Assembly (NCBI GenBank): GCA_902559305.1
Contig: CACEHK010000001.1
Coordinates: forward strand, 99,276 to 163,275
DNA: 64,000 bases
Source of the DNA: an uncultured Pelagibacteraceae bacterium
Lineage (GTDB): Bacteria > Pseudomonadota > Alphaproteobacteria > Pelagibacterales > Pelagibacteraceae
Direction: 5' to 3'
Position 1 is the first letter of the stretch, and each line of letters opens with the position of its first letter. Of this stretch, positions 35,463 to 44,357 are shown piece after piece. Under the pieces are notes generated by a model, which saw nothing but the letters and a program-made list of their open reading frames with translations, searched no databases and was not told the DNA's origin. Position numbers and translations under genes: made by a program.

Positions 35463-35469
35463 TTGTGAG

Positions 35470-35516
35470 GATAGTCCTAAAAAACCGGGAGCTAAAGATG
35501 GCTAGATAGGACTATC
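35470..35516 (-). promoter_or_regulatory. Long inverted repeat at the LysE start, leader candidate
   Basis: Plus strand GATAGTCCTA ... TAGGACTATC: two perfect 10-base arms 27 bases apart. On the minus strand the inner region can form AGCC/GGTT or AGC/GCT pairs. The distal arm is next to the LysE ATG and includes the only AGGA. No T-run follows either side, so it is not a simple terminator. It could be a riboswitch-like leader for an exporter or a protein-binding site. Confidence 0.4.
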
Positions 35517-35583
35517 TATAGAGGAATATACCACACCTTATAAAAATTGCATTATGGATTTTTTTAATATTTATTAAAATTCT

Positions 35584-35877
35584 ATGAAAAAAAGTCACAG
35601 GCCTTTAACTAAAGTTAAAAATACTGAGCCAAATATAGATAGTCCAGATTGGGTCATCTGGGCAGCATGGGCTGACAGGGTTACTTTTGAAGATATTAAA
35701 AAAAAAACTGGAAAATCAGAATCTGAAGTTATTAAAATAATGAGAAATTCTTTAAAAACTTCTTCTTTCAAATTGTGGAGGAAAAGAGCTAAAAATCAAA
35801 GTATCAAGCATAGAAAAAAGTTTGAAATATCTAGAAAAGAAATAAGAAGAAAAATCAGAAAAAATGATTATATATAA
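35584..35877 (+). CDS. DUF2805 / TIGR03643 family small protein
   Basis: 97 residues. SPDWVIWAAWADRVTFEDIKKKTGKSESEVIKIMRNSLKTSSFKLWRKR is the conserved core of the TIGR03643 (DUF2805) family; it resembles a helix-turn-helix. The C-terminal 30 residues are strongly basic, suggesting nucleic-acid binding. No function is established. The glutaredoxin gene begins three bases after its stop, so they form a pair. Confidence 0.8.
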   Translation: MKKSHRPLTKVKNTEPNIDSPDWVIWAAWADRVTFEDIKKKTGKSESEVIKIMRNSLKTSSFKLWRKRAKNQSIKHRKKFEISRKEIRRKIRKNDYI

Positions 35878-35880
35878 ACT

Positions 35881-36135
35881 ATGAAAAATATAACTATGTA
35901 TACAGGTCCAATGTGTAACTTTTGTGACGCAGCAAAAAGGTTATTTTCAAGAAATAATCTTGAATATAAAGAAATTGATATCTCATCTAAAGACGGTCTA
36001 AGAGATGAAATGATAAAAAAATCTAATGGAAAAAGAACTATACCACAAATTTTTTTTGATAACGATCATATTGGTGGTTATGTAGAACTAAGAGCTTTAG
36101 AAAAAGAAAACAAATTAAAAGATTTATTAAAATAA
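35881..36135 (+). CDS. grxC: Glutaredoxin 3-like
   Basis: 84 residues, the usual GrxC size. The active site is MCNFC (CxxC at about 12-15) instead of the classical CPYC; TIPQIF with the cis-Pro and GGYVELRALEKENKL complete the glutathione-binding site. It reduces protein disulfides and glutathione mixed disulfides. The convergent neighbour is MsrB, another redox repair enzyme, 24 bases away. Confidence 0.92.
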   Translation: MKNITMYTGPMCNFCDAAKRLFSRNNLEYKEIDISSKDGLRDEMIKKSNGKRTIPQIFFDNDHIGGYVELRALEKENKLKDLLK

Positions 36136-36159
36136 AAAATTATTTAATTCATTATAAAA

Positions 36160-36528
36160 TTATTTTGGCTTAAAAACTAAGCAAACACCATTATTACAAT
36201 ACCTTTTTCCTGTTGGATTTGGTCCATCATCAAAGATATGTCCATGATGACCTCCACAATTTTTACAATGATACTCTGTTCTTACATAACCTAAATGATG
36301 ATCAGTTTTTGTTTCAAAAACATCTGGTAAAGATTGAAAAAATGAAGGCCAGCCAGAACCGCTTTCATACTTAGTATTTGATTCAAATAATTTTATTCCA
36401 CAATTTACGCAATAATAACTTCCTATTCTTTTTTCATTATTAAGTTCACTTGATCCCGGTGGTTCTGTTGCTTCTTCAAATAAAATTAATTTCTGTTCAG
36501 CTGTTAAATTTTGATTTTTCTTTGTCAT
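36160..36528 (-). CDS. msrB: Peptide-methionine (R)-S-oxide reductase
   Basis: 122 residues, complete MsrB domain. Zinc cysteines are in YYCVNCG and YHCKNCGGHHGH; SGSGWPSFF is the substrate loop. The catalytic cysteine is in RYCNNGVCLVF; most MsrB have RYCxNSxSL, so a second Cys replaces Ser five residues on, and could act in resolving. It repairs oxidised methionine in proteins. Stop of the upstream hydroxyacid dehydrogenase gene is three bases before its ATG region, so they may be co-transcribed. Confidence 0.93.
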   Translation of the reverse strand: MTKKNQNLTAEQKLILFEEATEPPGSSELNNEKRIGSYYCVNCGIKLFESNTKYESGSGWPSFFQSLPDVFETKTDHHLGYVRTEYHCKNCGGHHGHIFDDGPNPTGKRYCNNGVCLVFKPK

Positions 36529-36530
36529 AT

Positions 36531-37481
36531 TTATTCAATTACTCTTAAGGGTTTTCCGGAAACACATGATTCTAAATTTTCGATCATTTGATTATAAAAT
36601 ATAGAATAATTTTCAGCAGTTACATATCCAATGTGTGGGAGTATTAATGCGTTGGGAACAAATCTTAATTTATGATTTGCTGGTAATGGTTCTCTTTCAT
36701 AAACATCTATGCCGGCGCCTGCAATAACATTTGTTGATAAAGCTATTATTAAATCATCTTCATTAACTATTTCTCCTCTTGAAGTATTAATTAAAAATGA
36801 GTTTTTTTTCATTTTATCAAATTCCTTAAGTTTAAAACAATTTTTATATCTATCTCCTCCTTGCACATGAATTGAAATAAAATCTGCATTTTGAATTAAG
36901 TCATCTTTACTTGAGGGCAAGACATTTAATTCTTTACATTTGTCTAAGTTTAAATTTTCACTCCATGCCATGACTTCCATGCCAAAAGCTTTTCCAATTT
37001 TTGCAACCTGAGAGCCAACCTTTCCAAGTCCAATTAATCCTAAAATTTTACCTTTTAGTTCAATTCCAACAGTTGTTTGCCAATAACCTTGATACATATT
37101 ATCAATTTCATACTTAATATTTCTAGCTAATCCTAATATAAGTGCCCAAGTCAATTCACATGTTGGATTAATCTGAATATCCGTTCCAGTTACAATTATT
37201 TTTCTGTTTTTTGCAGCTTCTAAGTCGATTGCCTTATTTCTCATGCCGCTAGTTATGATAAATTTAAGTTTTTTTAATTTAGAAATTAAATTTTCAGAAA
37301 TTTTTGTTCTTTCTCTCATTATTAATAATGCTTCAAAGTCAATGAGCTTTTCTATTGCATCATCTTCATCAACAAAAGGTTCGCTGAAAACTTTTATTTC
37401 ATATTTTCCTGAAAGTTTTTTTAAATCAACAAATTCTTGAGAAACATTTTGATAATCGTCTAATATTGCAACTTTAAGCAT
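36531..37481 (-). CDS. D-isomer-specific 2-hydroxyacid dehydrogenase (second copy)
   Basis: 316 residues. The NAD-binding motif is LGLIGLGKVGSQVAKIG; catalytic residues are Arg in NTSRGEIVNE, Glu in YEREPL and His in LPHIGYVT. It is more like phosphoglycerate-dehydrogenase-type members than the first copy at 9,282-10,307. The ATG directly follows the stop of the sugar dehydrogenase gene. It would interconvert a 2-oxoacid and D-2-hydroxyacid; substrate unknown. Confidence 0.9.
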   Translation of the reverse strand: MLKVAILDDYQNVSQEFVDLKKLSGKYEIKVFSEPFVDEDDAIEKLIDFEALLIMRERTKISENLISKLKKLKFIITSGMRNKAIDLEAAKNRKIIVTGTDIQINPTCELTWALILGLARNIKYEIDNMYQGYWQTTVGIELKGKILGLIGLGKVGSQVAKIGKAFGMEVMAWSENLNLDKCKELNVLPSSKDDLIQNADFISIHVQGGDRYKNCFKLKEFDKMKKNSFLINTSRGEIVNEDDLIIALSTNVIAGAGIDVYEREPLPANHKLRFVPNALILPHIGYVTAENYSIFYNQMIENLESCVSGKPLRVIE

Positions 37482-38546
37482 TTAATTTTTTTCCATTAGC
37501 CATAAAGCATTTTGGGTTAAGAAATATATCTTACCAGTTTTGGGGTGAACCTGTATATCTCTAATTCTACCAATTTTTTTTTTGAAAATTATGTTTTCTT
37601 TTACATAATTTAAATTAGAAAAATCTAAGCTTCTTAAAGACATGTCTTTTAATGAGGTAATTAAAGCTAATCCTTCCCATTCTTTAAATTCTTCACCTTT
37701 ATAAATAGTAATAGCACTTGTTGCAATTGATGGTACCCAATATTGAATGGCTTTTGTAAAACCTGGTTTCCATTTTGGACCTATTTTAGTACCACTATAA
37801 TTTTTTCCTCCCCAGCCTAAAATTTTCCATCCATAATTCTCACCTTTTTTTATTTCACCAAACCAATCTCCTCCTTTGGCGCCATGATTGCTCGCATATA
37901 TTTTTCCATCGTATGATGACAATGTTAGTCCTTGGGGATTTCTAACACCTATTTGGAAAATTTCTGGAAGCCATTTTTTTTTATCTATAAATTTTGGGTT
38001 ATCTTTAGGAATGCTACCATCTAAATAAATTCTAATTATACTTCCAGGGTGTTTAGTTGGATCTTGTGCAATCATATCTTGTCCTCTTTCTCCTACTGAA
38101 GCGTATAAATAATTTCCTTTAATTGCTAATCTAGACCCAAAGTGATAACCTGAGTCTATAGGTGGATGAGCTTGAAAAATATTTTTAAAGATCAAATTTT
38201 TTCTATCAAAATCAGCTTTTGCGATCGATGTACTAGTTTTCCAGTCTCCACGGTCTTCTGAATAAGATATCCATAAAATATTTTCTTTATATATGATATC
38301 TAGAAGCCCGCCTTGTCCATAGTCTTTAAAATTAAGATTGTGGATTACCTCTAAAATCTCTCTTGAATTAATATTAACTATTTTTATTTTGCCTTTTTTT
38401 TCTGTAATTATGAGATCACTCTCATTTATGAAAGAAGATCCCCAAGGTTCGTCCAAAGAAACAATTTTTTTAAGTTTAAATTCGCCTGCATACAAGGAAG
38501 ATGAAAAAAAAAAGATTATAATCAGCGATTTTATATTTTTGAACAT
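37482..38546 (-). CDS. PQQ-dependent sugar dehydrogenase family (YliI-like)
   Basis: 354 residues with a signal peptide (MFKNIKSLIIIFFFSSSLYA) and a six-bladed beta-propeller of the glucose/sorbosone dehydrogenase family. LDEPWGSSFINESDLIITEKKGKI, HFGSRLAIKGNYLYASVGERG, GVRNPQGLTLSSYDGKIYASNHG and GENYGWKI are the family's metal and PQQ region motifs. It probably oxidises an aldose in the periplasm with PQQ. No PQQ synthesis genes are in the window. It lies between a DMT transporter and a hydroxyacid dehydrogenase, gene ends touching on both sides. Confidence 0.88.
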   Translation of the reverse strand: MFKNIKSLIIIFFFSSSLYAGEFKLKKIVSLDEPWGSSFINESDLIITEKKGKIKIVNINSREILEVIHNLNFKDYGQGGLLDIIYKENILWISYSEDRGDWKTSTSIAKADFDRKNLIFKNIFQAHPPIDSGYHFGSRLAIKGNYLYASVGERGQDMIAQDPTKHPGSIIRIYLDGSIPKDNPKFIDKKKWLPEIFQIGVRNPQGLTLSSYDGKIYASNHGAKGGDWFGEIKKGENYGWKILGWGGKNYSGTKIGPKWKPGFTKAIQYWVPSIATSAITIYKGEEFKEWEGLALITSLKDMSLRSLDFSNLNYVKENIIFKKKIGRIRDIQVHPKTGKIYFLTQNALWLMEKN

Positions 38547-39437
38547 TTAATTTTTTTTATTTGAAAGTGTTATACCTGCAATAATAAATATCGCTCCCAA
38601 TAAGTGATAAAACATAAATTTTTCGTCAAAGATTAACATTGCCATTACAGCTCCCATAATCGGCATTAAATGTAAAAAAATTCCTGCTCTGTTAGCTCCA
38701 ATTATAGAAATACCTTTTATCCAAAAAAAGAACGCTGCTAAACCTGGAAAAATAACAACATAAGTCAAAGTAAGATAAAATGGTGTGCCCAATACAATTA
38801 AATTTCCCATACTCATTTCAATAAAATACACAGGTATTAAGAAAGTTAGTCCACAAATAATTACAACTTCTAATAAAGATACTTGCGAAATTTCATATTT
38901 TTTACTTTTTAGTAAAGCTGAATAGATTGCCCATGCAAACATTGCTACAACCATTGATAAATCTCCTTTATTAAAATCTAAATTTTTGACTAAATTTAAA
39001 TCAGCTTTTGTAATTATAAATATTACGCCAGTTAATGACAAAATAACTCCAAGTATTTGAAAAATATTTGTTTTTTCAATATTTAAAATTGAAGAAATAA
39101 AGATAATCCATACTGGAATGGTAGAGATCATTAAAATACCACTAATAACTTGTGTGTAATACAAAGAATAATAAACAATAGAATTGAATATTGTAATGCT
39201 AGTAATTCCTAAGATAATAAAAAAACCTAAGTTATCTAGGATATATTTTTTTTTATTTATTATTTCTTTGTAAGTAAATGGTAATAAAATTAAGCCAGCG
39301 AAAAACCATCTATAAAAATTTAATGAAAATGGTGGAATTTGAAACATACTTGCAGCTTTTCCTACTATAAAATTTCCTGACCAGAAAATAGTTGTGAGTA
39401 TTAATATAAAATAAGCTATTTTATTATTATTTTTCAC
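38547..39437 (-). CDS. DMT/EamA-family transporter (second copy)
   Basis: 296 residues, ten predicted helices in two EamA repeats: ILTTIFWSGNFIVGKAASMFQIPPFSLNFYRWFFAGLILLPF opens repeat one and VVAMFAWAIYSALLKS repeat two. FLHLMPIMGAVMAMLIFDEKF is the usual late signature. It is a metabolite exporter of unknown substrate. Its TAA directly precedes the sugar dehydrogenase ATG. Confidence 0.88.
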   Translation of the reverse strand: MKNNNKIAYFILILTTIFWSGNFIVGKAASMFQIPPFSLNFYRWFFAGLILLPFTYKEIINKKKYILDNLGFFIILGITSITIFNSIVYYSLYYTQVISGILMISTIPVWIIFISSILNIEKTNIFQILGVILSLTGVIFIITKADLNLVKNLDFNKGDLSMVVAMFAWAIYSALLKSKKYEISQVSLLEVVIICGLTFLIPVYFIEMSMGNLIVLGTPFYLTLTYVVIFPGLAAFFFWIKGISIIGANRAGIFLHLMPIMGAVMAMLIFDEKFMFYHLLGAIFIIAGITLSNKKN

Positions 39438-39440
39438 AAA

Positions 39441-40682
39441 TTAGGAAAATCTTAATGAACTATAGGGTTTCAAATCTAAATTAGTGTTTTCATTTGAAAT
39501 CATTTTAGAAATTATCTTTCCAGATATAGCGGCTAAAGTCCATCCTAAATGATGATGTCCAAAAGAGTAGAAAACATTATCATAATTTTTCGAAGATCCT
39601 ATAACTGGCAGATAATCAGGCAATGTAGGTCTAAAACCCAACCACTCATCATCGTGTTTTTCTGGAAGTCCGTCTAAAAGGTATTTGGCATTTTCAATTA
39701 AATTTTTTATTCTTGGTTTCGAAAGAGGATTTTGTAGACCACCAAACTCTACTGTTCCAACAACTCTTAATCCTTGTTCCATTGGAGTCATTCCAAAGCC
39801 TCTATTCTGAAAAACAACAGGTCTAGAAATTAAATGATCATAACCTTTAAAGTGAATATGATAACCTCTTTCAGTGTCTAAAGGAATATTTTCATGTAAG
39901 TTGTCTGTTAGTTTTTTTGAAAAAGCTCCACAACATATAACCAATCTATCAAATAAAAATCTTTGTGTTTCTGATCTCAAAATGGGTTTATTAGTATCAA
40001 AATCTATATTTTTAATATTTAATTTTAAAAATTTTCCTCCTTTTTTTACGAAATTTTCAAACAGTTTTAACCAAATTTTTCCAGGATTTCTTGCGTGTCT
40101 TGCTTTTTTGTAAAAAACTCCTGCGTGATAAATGTTTTTAATATTTGGTTCTAAGTCGTGTATTTCTTTTTTATTTAGCAATTGTTGTTCTGCTCCTATT
40201 TCATTTCTTATATTAATTTCTAATTCTCTACTTTTGAGATTCTGATCATTCCAAATATACATAATACCCTTATTCTCTACTAATCCAGATAAATCAATAT
40301 CTTCGAATAATTCGTCATAAGCGGGAAGAGCTAAGTCTAATATCTGGTGCATATACTTTGCCGTATGCATCATATTTTTTTTACTACAATTCTTTATAAA
40401 TTTTAAAAACCAGGGAATCATTTTCGGAACATAATTCCATTTTAAAGCTAAGGGTCCAGTAGAACTTAGAAGCATCGCCGGAACGTCACTTAAAATATCT
40501 GGTCTATTTACTGGTACTGATGCATAAGGTGAAAAGTGACCAGCATTACCATATGATGCTGCCTGACTTCCTGGATCATCTCTATCAAATATAGTTACTT
40601 GATGACCTTTTTTTTGCAAAAAAAGTGCATTACAAACTCCCTGTATTCCACCACCTACAATTCCAATTTTTAAATTATTCAT
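39441..40682 (-). CDS. FAD-dependent D-amino-acid dehydrogenase (DadA-like)
   Basis: 413 residues of the DAO superfamily. FAD-binding GGGIQGVCNALFLQKKGHQVTIFDRD is at 9-34; HARNPGKIWLKLFENFVKKGG and the C-terminal GFRPTLPDYLPVIGSSKNYDNVFYSFGHHHLGWTLAAISG match DadA. It oxidises D-amino acids, or hydroxyproline-like imino acids in related proteins, passing electrons to the respiratory chain. It leads a run of four minus-strand genes with almost no spacers. Confidence 0.87.
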   Translation of the reverse strand: MNNLKIGIVGGGIQGVCNALFLQKKGHQVTIFDRDDPGSQAASYGNAGHFSPYASVPVNRPDILSDVPAMLLSSTGPLALKWNYVPKMIPWFLKFIKNCSKKNMMHTAKYMHQILDLALPAYDELFEDIDLSGLVENKGIMYIWNDQNLKSRELEINIRNEIGAEQQLLNKKEIHDLEPNIKNIYHAGVFYKKARHARNPGKIWLKLFENFVKKGGKFLKLNIKNIDFDTNKPILRSETQRFLFDRLVICCGAFSKKLTDNLHENIPLDTERGYHIHFKGYDHLISRPVVFQNRGFGMTPMEQGLRVVGTVEFGGLQNPLSKPRIKNLIENAKYLLDGLPEKHDDEWLGFRPTLPDYLPVIGSSKNYDNVFYSFGHHHLGWTLAAISGKIISKMISNENTNLDLKPYSSLRFS

Positions 40683-40747
40683 TGATAGTATTTATATTAC
40701 ACATTTACTTTAAATTATTTAAAGTGACAAATTATACTAAGATAATT

Positions 40748-41872
40748 TTAAGATATTAATTGGCGGTTATAGACTTTTGCACTCATTACAATACCAAGTC
40801 CTAACATTGTAGCTAGCATGGATGATCCACCATAGGACATTATGGGCAAAGGAGAGCCAACTATAGGTAGTAAGCCCAAAACCATAGCCATATTTACAGT
40901 TATATAAACAAATATTGCTGAACCAAACCCATAGCAAAAGAATTTACCAAAAAAACTTCTTGAAAATGATCCAATTCTTATAATTCTAAAAATTAAAACT
41001 GAATACAAAATAAGTAAAATAATTGAGCCAATAAAACCAAATTCTTCTGAATACAATGTAAATATAAAATCTGTATGTTTCTCGGGTAAAAATTCTAAAT
41101 ATCCTTGAGTTCCTTTTAAAAAACCTTTACCCATAAGACCTCCTGATCCAACAGCAATTTTTGACTGGATAATTTGATAACCAGCTCCTAATGGATCTTT
41201 ATCTGGATCAAAAAAAGTTAGAATTCTAAGTTTTTGATAAGGTTTTAAAAAAGAGATCACAAATGGTGCAGATATAATAAAAAATAATGTTGAGTAAAAA
41301 AAATATTTAATATTTACACCAGCTAACCACAAAACAATTATTCCACTTGAAGCAATTAAAATAGATGTCCCAAGATCTGGCTGACTTATTACAAGTGCGA
41401 TAGGAATAAATAAAATTAAAATCGGTATAATTACATTTTGAATTTTGTTTACATTAACTACCTGTATTCTATGATAGTATTTTGCAAAACAAAGTATAAT
41501 AGCTATCTTCATAAGTTCTGATGGTTGTAAATTTATAAAATATAAATCTATCCATCTTTGAGAGCCCGAAGCAGTTATACCAAATAAAGAAGCCCAGACC
41601 AGAAGACCAAGTACAATTATATAAAAAAAATATCCAAGAGCGTGCCAAGTTTTAATATTGATAAAAGAAATGAAAATCATCATTGCAAAAAAAACTAAAA
41701 ATCTGATTATATGGCTTTCGGTATGATACAAAACCTCTCCACCATCTGTGGAGTACATTGCAATTGAACTAATTAGTCCTAAAAGTAATACACAAAATAT
41801 AAGTATATAGTCCAGAGATCTTAACTTTTGAAAAAAAGTAGAATTATTTGATAATGAGCTTTCTATAAACAT
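40748..41872 (-). CDS. rodA: Rod-shape-determining peptidoglycan glycosyltransferase RodA
   Basis: 374 residues, ten helices, SEDS family. GSQRWIDLYFINLQPSELMKIAIILCFAKY, FVISFLKPYQKLRILTFFDPDKDPLGAGYQIIQSKIAVGSGGLMGKG and EKHTDFIFTLYSEEFGFIG are diagnostic; the catalytic Asp is in DPDKDPLG or the following loop by homology. It polymerises lipid II with its partner PBP2. The ATG overlaps the end of mrdA, the usual order in alphaproteobacterial mre operons. Confidence 0.95.
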   Translation of the reverse strand: MFIESSLSNNSTFFQKLRSLDYILIFCVLLLGLISSIAMYSTDGGEVLYHTESHIIRFLVFFAMMIFISFINIKTWHALGYFFYIIVLGLLVWASLFGITASGSQRWIDLYFINLQPSELMKIAIILCFAKYYHRIQVVNVNKIQNVIIPILILFIPIALVISQPDLGTSILIASSGIIVLWLAGVNIKYFFYSTLFFIISAPFVISFLKPYQKLRILTFFDPDKDPLGAGYQIIQSKIAVGSGGLMGKGFLKGTQGYLEFLPEKHTDFIFTLYSEEFGFIGSIILLILYSVLIFRIIRIGSFSRSFFGKFFCYGFGSAIFVYITVNMAMVLGLLPIVGSPLPIMSYGGSSMLATMLGLGIVMSAKVYNRQLIS

Positions 41873-43845
41873 TATATTTTAATTAATTTTTTTGTTTTAA
41901 TTGATTCTCTTAGTGGGTGCCTATCTATGATAAATTTAAATAATTTTTTAGCAATTGGAGCTGCTGCTTTACTTCCAGATCCTCCATGCTCTACCAGAAT
42001 ACTTAATGCATATCTCGGATTTTTATATGGACCAAAAGCTATATACCATGCATGGTCTCTTTCTTTATAGGGGATTTGATCAGTTTCTAAATCAAGTTTT
42101 CTTTCTGCTTCTGTAATTCTTTTTACTTGGGCAGTCCCAGTTTTCCCTGCAAATTGATACTTTGGATCATCGATTCTAGATGAAAATGAAGTTCCATAAA
42201 GTTCATTTGTAGAACTAAACATAGCATCGAGAACAAATTTAACATTTTCCTTATTTCTATATAATGGAGTGTATTTTTTTTCTTTGTCATTAAAAAATCT
42301 TTCTGGTACAGAAAAAATATTTGAGTTTATTTGATTATTTTCAGTTGCAAGTTTCATTTTTTCTCTAATACTTTCAGCTGTTTCTTCTTTGCCTAAAATT
42401 ATTTTTGGATATATTTTGTGTCCTCCATTTGCAAGTTGAGCTGTCATTAAGCATAATTGCAGAGGTGTTGTTTGAATATAACCTTGACCAATACCGTTAA
42501 TCAATGTTTCACCTAAATACCAATTTTGACCAATGGCTTGTTTTTTCCATTTTGTTGATGGAACAACTCCTTTTTTTTCGTTAAAATAATTTCCTAAAAC
42601 AACTTCACCTAAACCGAATCGTTTAGCAGTTTCATTTAATCTATCAACGCCTAGTAATCTTGCCGCTTCATAAAAATAGGTATCACAAGATTGTTTAATG
42701 GCATTTTTTAAAGACATGTATCCATGTCCTTTTTTTTTCCAGCAATGATATTTCATTCCATATAACTCTAAAGGATGTTTGTGACCTCTACAGTTAACTT
42801 TTAGTTTAGTAGAAATAACATCATTTTCCAAAGCAGAAAGTGCAACGATTGGTTTAATTGTTGAGCCTGGAGAATATAAACCTGAAACAGTTTTGTTTAA
42901 TAAAGGTTTTAATGGATTTTTTTTTATTTCATTCCATTTCCCTTTTTCAATTCCATATAAGAATAAATTTGGATCAAATGAAGGAGAAGAATTCATTGCA
43001 ATAATTTCTCCTGTGTAAATATCCATGATAGAAATAGATCCTGCTTTTTCTTTCAAAAGTTCCTGTGTATACTTTTGTATCTCAGTATCAATTGTAAGTC
43101 TTATTGTTTTTCCTTTTTCACCTTCCTTAAAATCTATTTGATTGATTCTTTTTCCATAGGCATTCACTTCAAATCTCTGTATGCTATTTGTTCCTATCAG
43201 CTCATTTTCCAGTGCCTTTTCAAGTCCTGTTTTACCAACTCTTAAACCAGGAACATTTCTTTGTTTTATTGTTTCGTTATTTACTATATCTTCAACACTT
43301 GCTTCCGAAACATACCCTAAAACATGAGTGTAAATTTCACTATAAGGATAGTTTCTTCCAACAGTTAAAACGGGTCTTGCACCAGATAATTCATGAAGAT
43401 AGAAATTAATTTTTGAAAATTCATCCCATGATAAATTTTCAGAAACTATTAAGGTTTCCCAAGGTTTTTGTTTATTTTTTTTTTTAATTAAATCTCGTAA
43501 ATGATTATCACTTAAATTTAAAATATCTTTAAGCCTTACCATTAAAGTTTTAAAATCTTCTACCTGTTCTGGAACAACGTGTAATTGATATACTGTTAAA
43601 TTTTTTGCGATTCTATTTCCAAAATAATCTTCAAATTCACCTCTTACCGGTGGAAGTCTCGACTCTCTTAACCTATTTTTATCAGATAAAGTTAAATATT
43701 TTTTATTCTCACTAATCTGAAGAGAAAACAATCTACCAATAATTCCAAAAAAAACGACTGCCTTAGCTGCAGCAAAAATAAACATTCTTCTGTTTACTAT
43801 GTTTGTTTTTTTAAAACCTGAATCTTCTCCACCTCCAACAATCAT
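41872..43845 (-). CDS. mrdA: Penicillin-binding protein 2 (transpeptidase)
   Basis: 657 residues. One N-terminal helix (about 22-38), a dimerisation domain, then the transpeptidase: SPGSTIKP gives the active Ser328-x-x-Lys331, SCD (SxD) near 384 and KTG in FAGKTGTAQ near 575. ENELIGTNSIQRFEVNAYGK is the family's pedestal signature. It cross-links the lateral wall with RodA. It overlaps mreD upstream by four bases. Confidence 0.95.
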   Translation of the reverse strand: MIVGGGEDSGFKKTNIVNRRMFIFAAAKAVVFFGIIGRLFSLQISENKKYLTLSDKNRLRESRLPPVRGEFEDYFGNRIAKNLTVYQLHVVPEQVEDFKTLMVRLKDILNLSDNHLRDLIKKKNKQKPWETLIVSENLSWDEFSKINFYLHELSGARPVLTVGRNYPYSEIYTHVLGYVSEASVEDIVNNETIKQRNVPGLRVGKTGLEKALENELIGTNSIQRFEVNAYGKRINQIDFKEGEKGKTIRLTIDTEIQKYTQELLKEKAGSISIMDIYTGEIIAMNSSPSFDPNLFLYGIEKGKWNEIKKNPLKPLLNKTVSGLYSPGSTIKPIVALSALENDVISTKLKVNCRGHKHPLELYGMKYHCWKKKGHGYMSLKNAIKQSCDTYFYEAARLLGVDRLNETAKRFGLGEVVLGNYFNEKKGVVPSTKWKKQAIGQNWYLGETLINGIGQGYIQTTPLQLCLMTAQLANGGHKIYPKIILGKEETAESIREKMKLATENNQINSNIFSVPERFFNDKEKKYTPLYRNKENVKFVLDAMFSSTNELYGTSFSSRIDDPKYQFAGKTGTAQVKRITEAERKLDLETDQIPYKERDHAWYIAFGPYKNPRYALSILVEHGGSGSKAAAPIAKKLFKFIIDRHPLRESIKTKKLIKI

Positions 43846-44357
43846 GCTCTAATCCTAGCTAAAATTTTTCCATAAATGTCAAAGAAATATGCAAAAATAT
43901 AATAAAGTAAAAATGTAAAAATTATATTTCCCAGTATTTCGTAGTAATTAACCTCTAATGCAAAAAATAGGATTAGTAAAAAATAATTTACCGAGTTTGC
44001 AAATAAAATTGTAAATAAAAAATAAAACCAATCTTTAAATTTATTTGGTCGTAATGTTATATTTTTAAGATAAGCAGCAAATCCACATATAATTAAATAG
44101 GTTAAGCTACTGATGCCTATTGGAAATCCTAAAACTGAGTCATTAAACATACCTGCTATAAAAATATATCCATAACCAAGAGTTTCTATTCTTTTTAAAC
44201 TCCAATAAAAAATTAATATAAAGGGAAAATTAAATGAAAAGTATTGATAGTTTAGATAGTTTAAATCAAATTCATTAAATACTGATATAAATAATAACAG
44301 AAGAGGTAGATATAATAGCAGTCTGTTTCTAATAGAATTTTTAAATTTTGAACTCAT
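43842..44357 (-). CDS. mreD: Rod-shape-determining protein MreD
   Basis: 171 residues, five or six helices, few polar segments. Identification rests on length, topology and its place between mreC and mrdA; weak sequence conservation is usual for MreD. FIAGMFNDSVLGFPIGISSLTYLI matches the conserved GLLxDxLxGxPxG region. Starts with an ATG overlapping the mreC stop. Confidence 0.9.
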   Translation of the reverse strand: MSSKFKNSIRNRLLLYLPLLLLFISVFNEFDLNYLNYQYFSFNFPFILIFYWSLKRIETLGYGYIFIAGMFNDSVLGFPIGISSLTYLIICGFAAYLKNITLRPNKFKDWFYFLFTILFANSVNYFLLILFFALEVNYYEILGNIIFTFLLYYIFAYFFDIYGKILARIRA

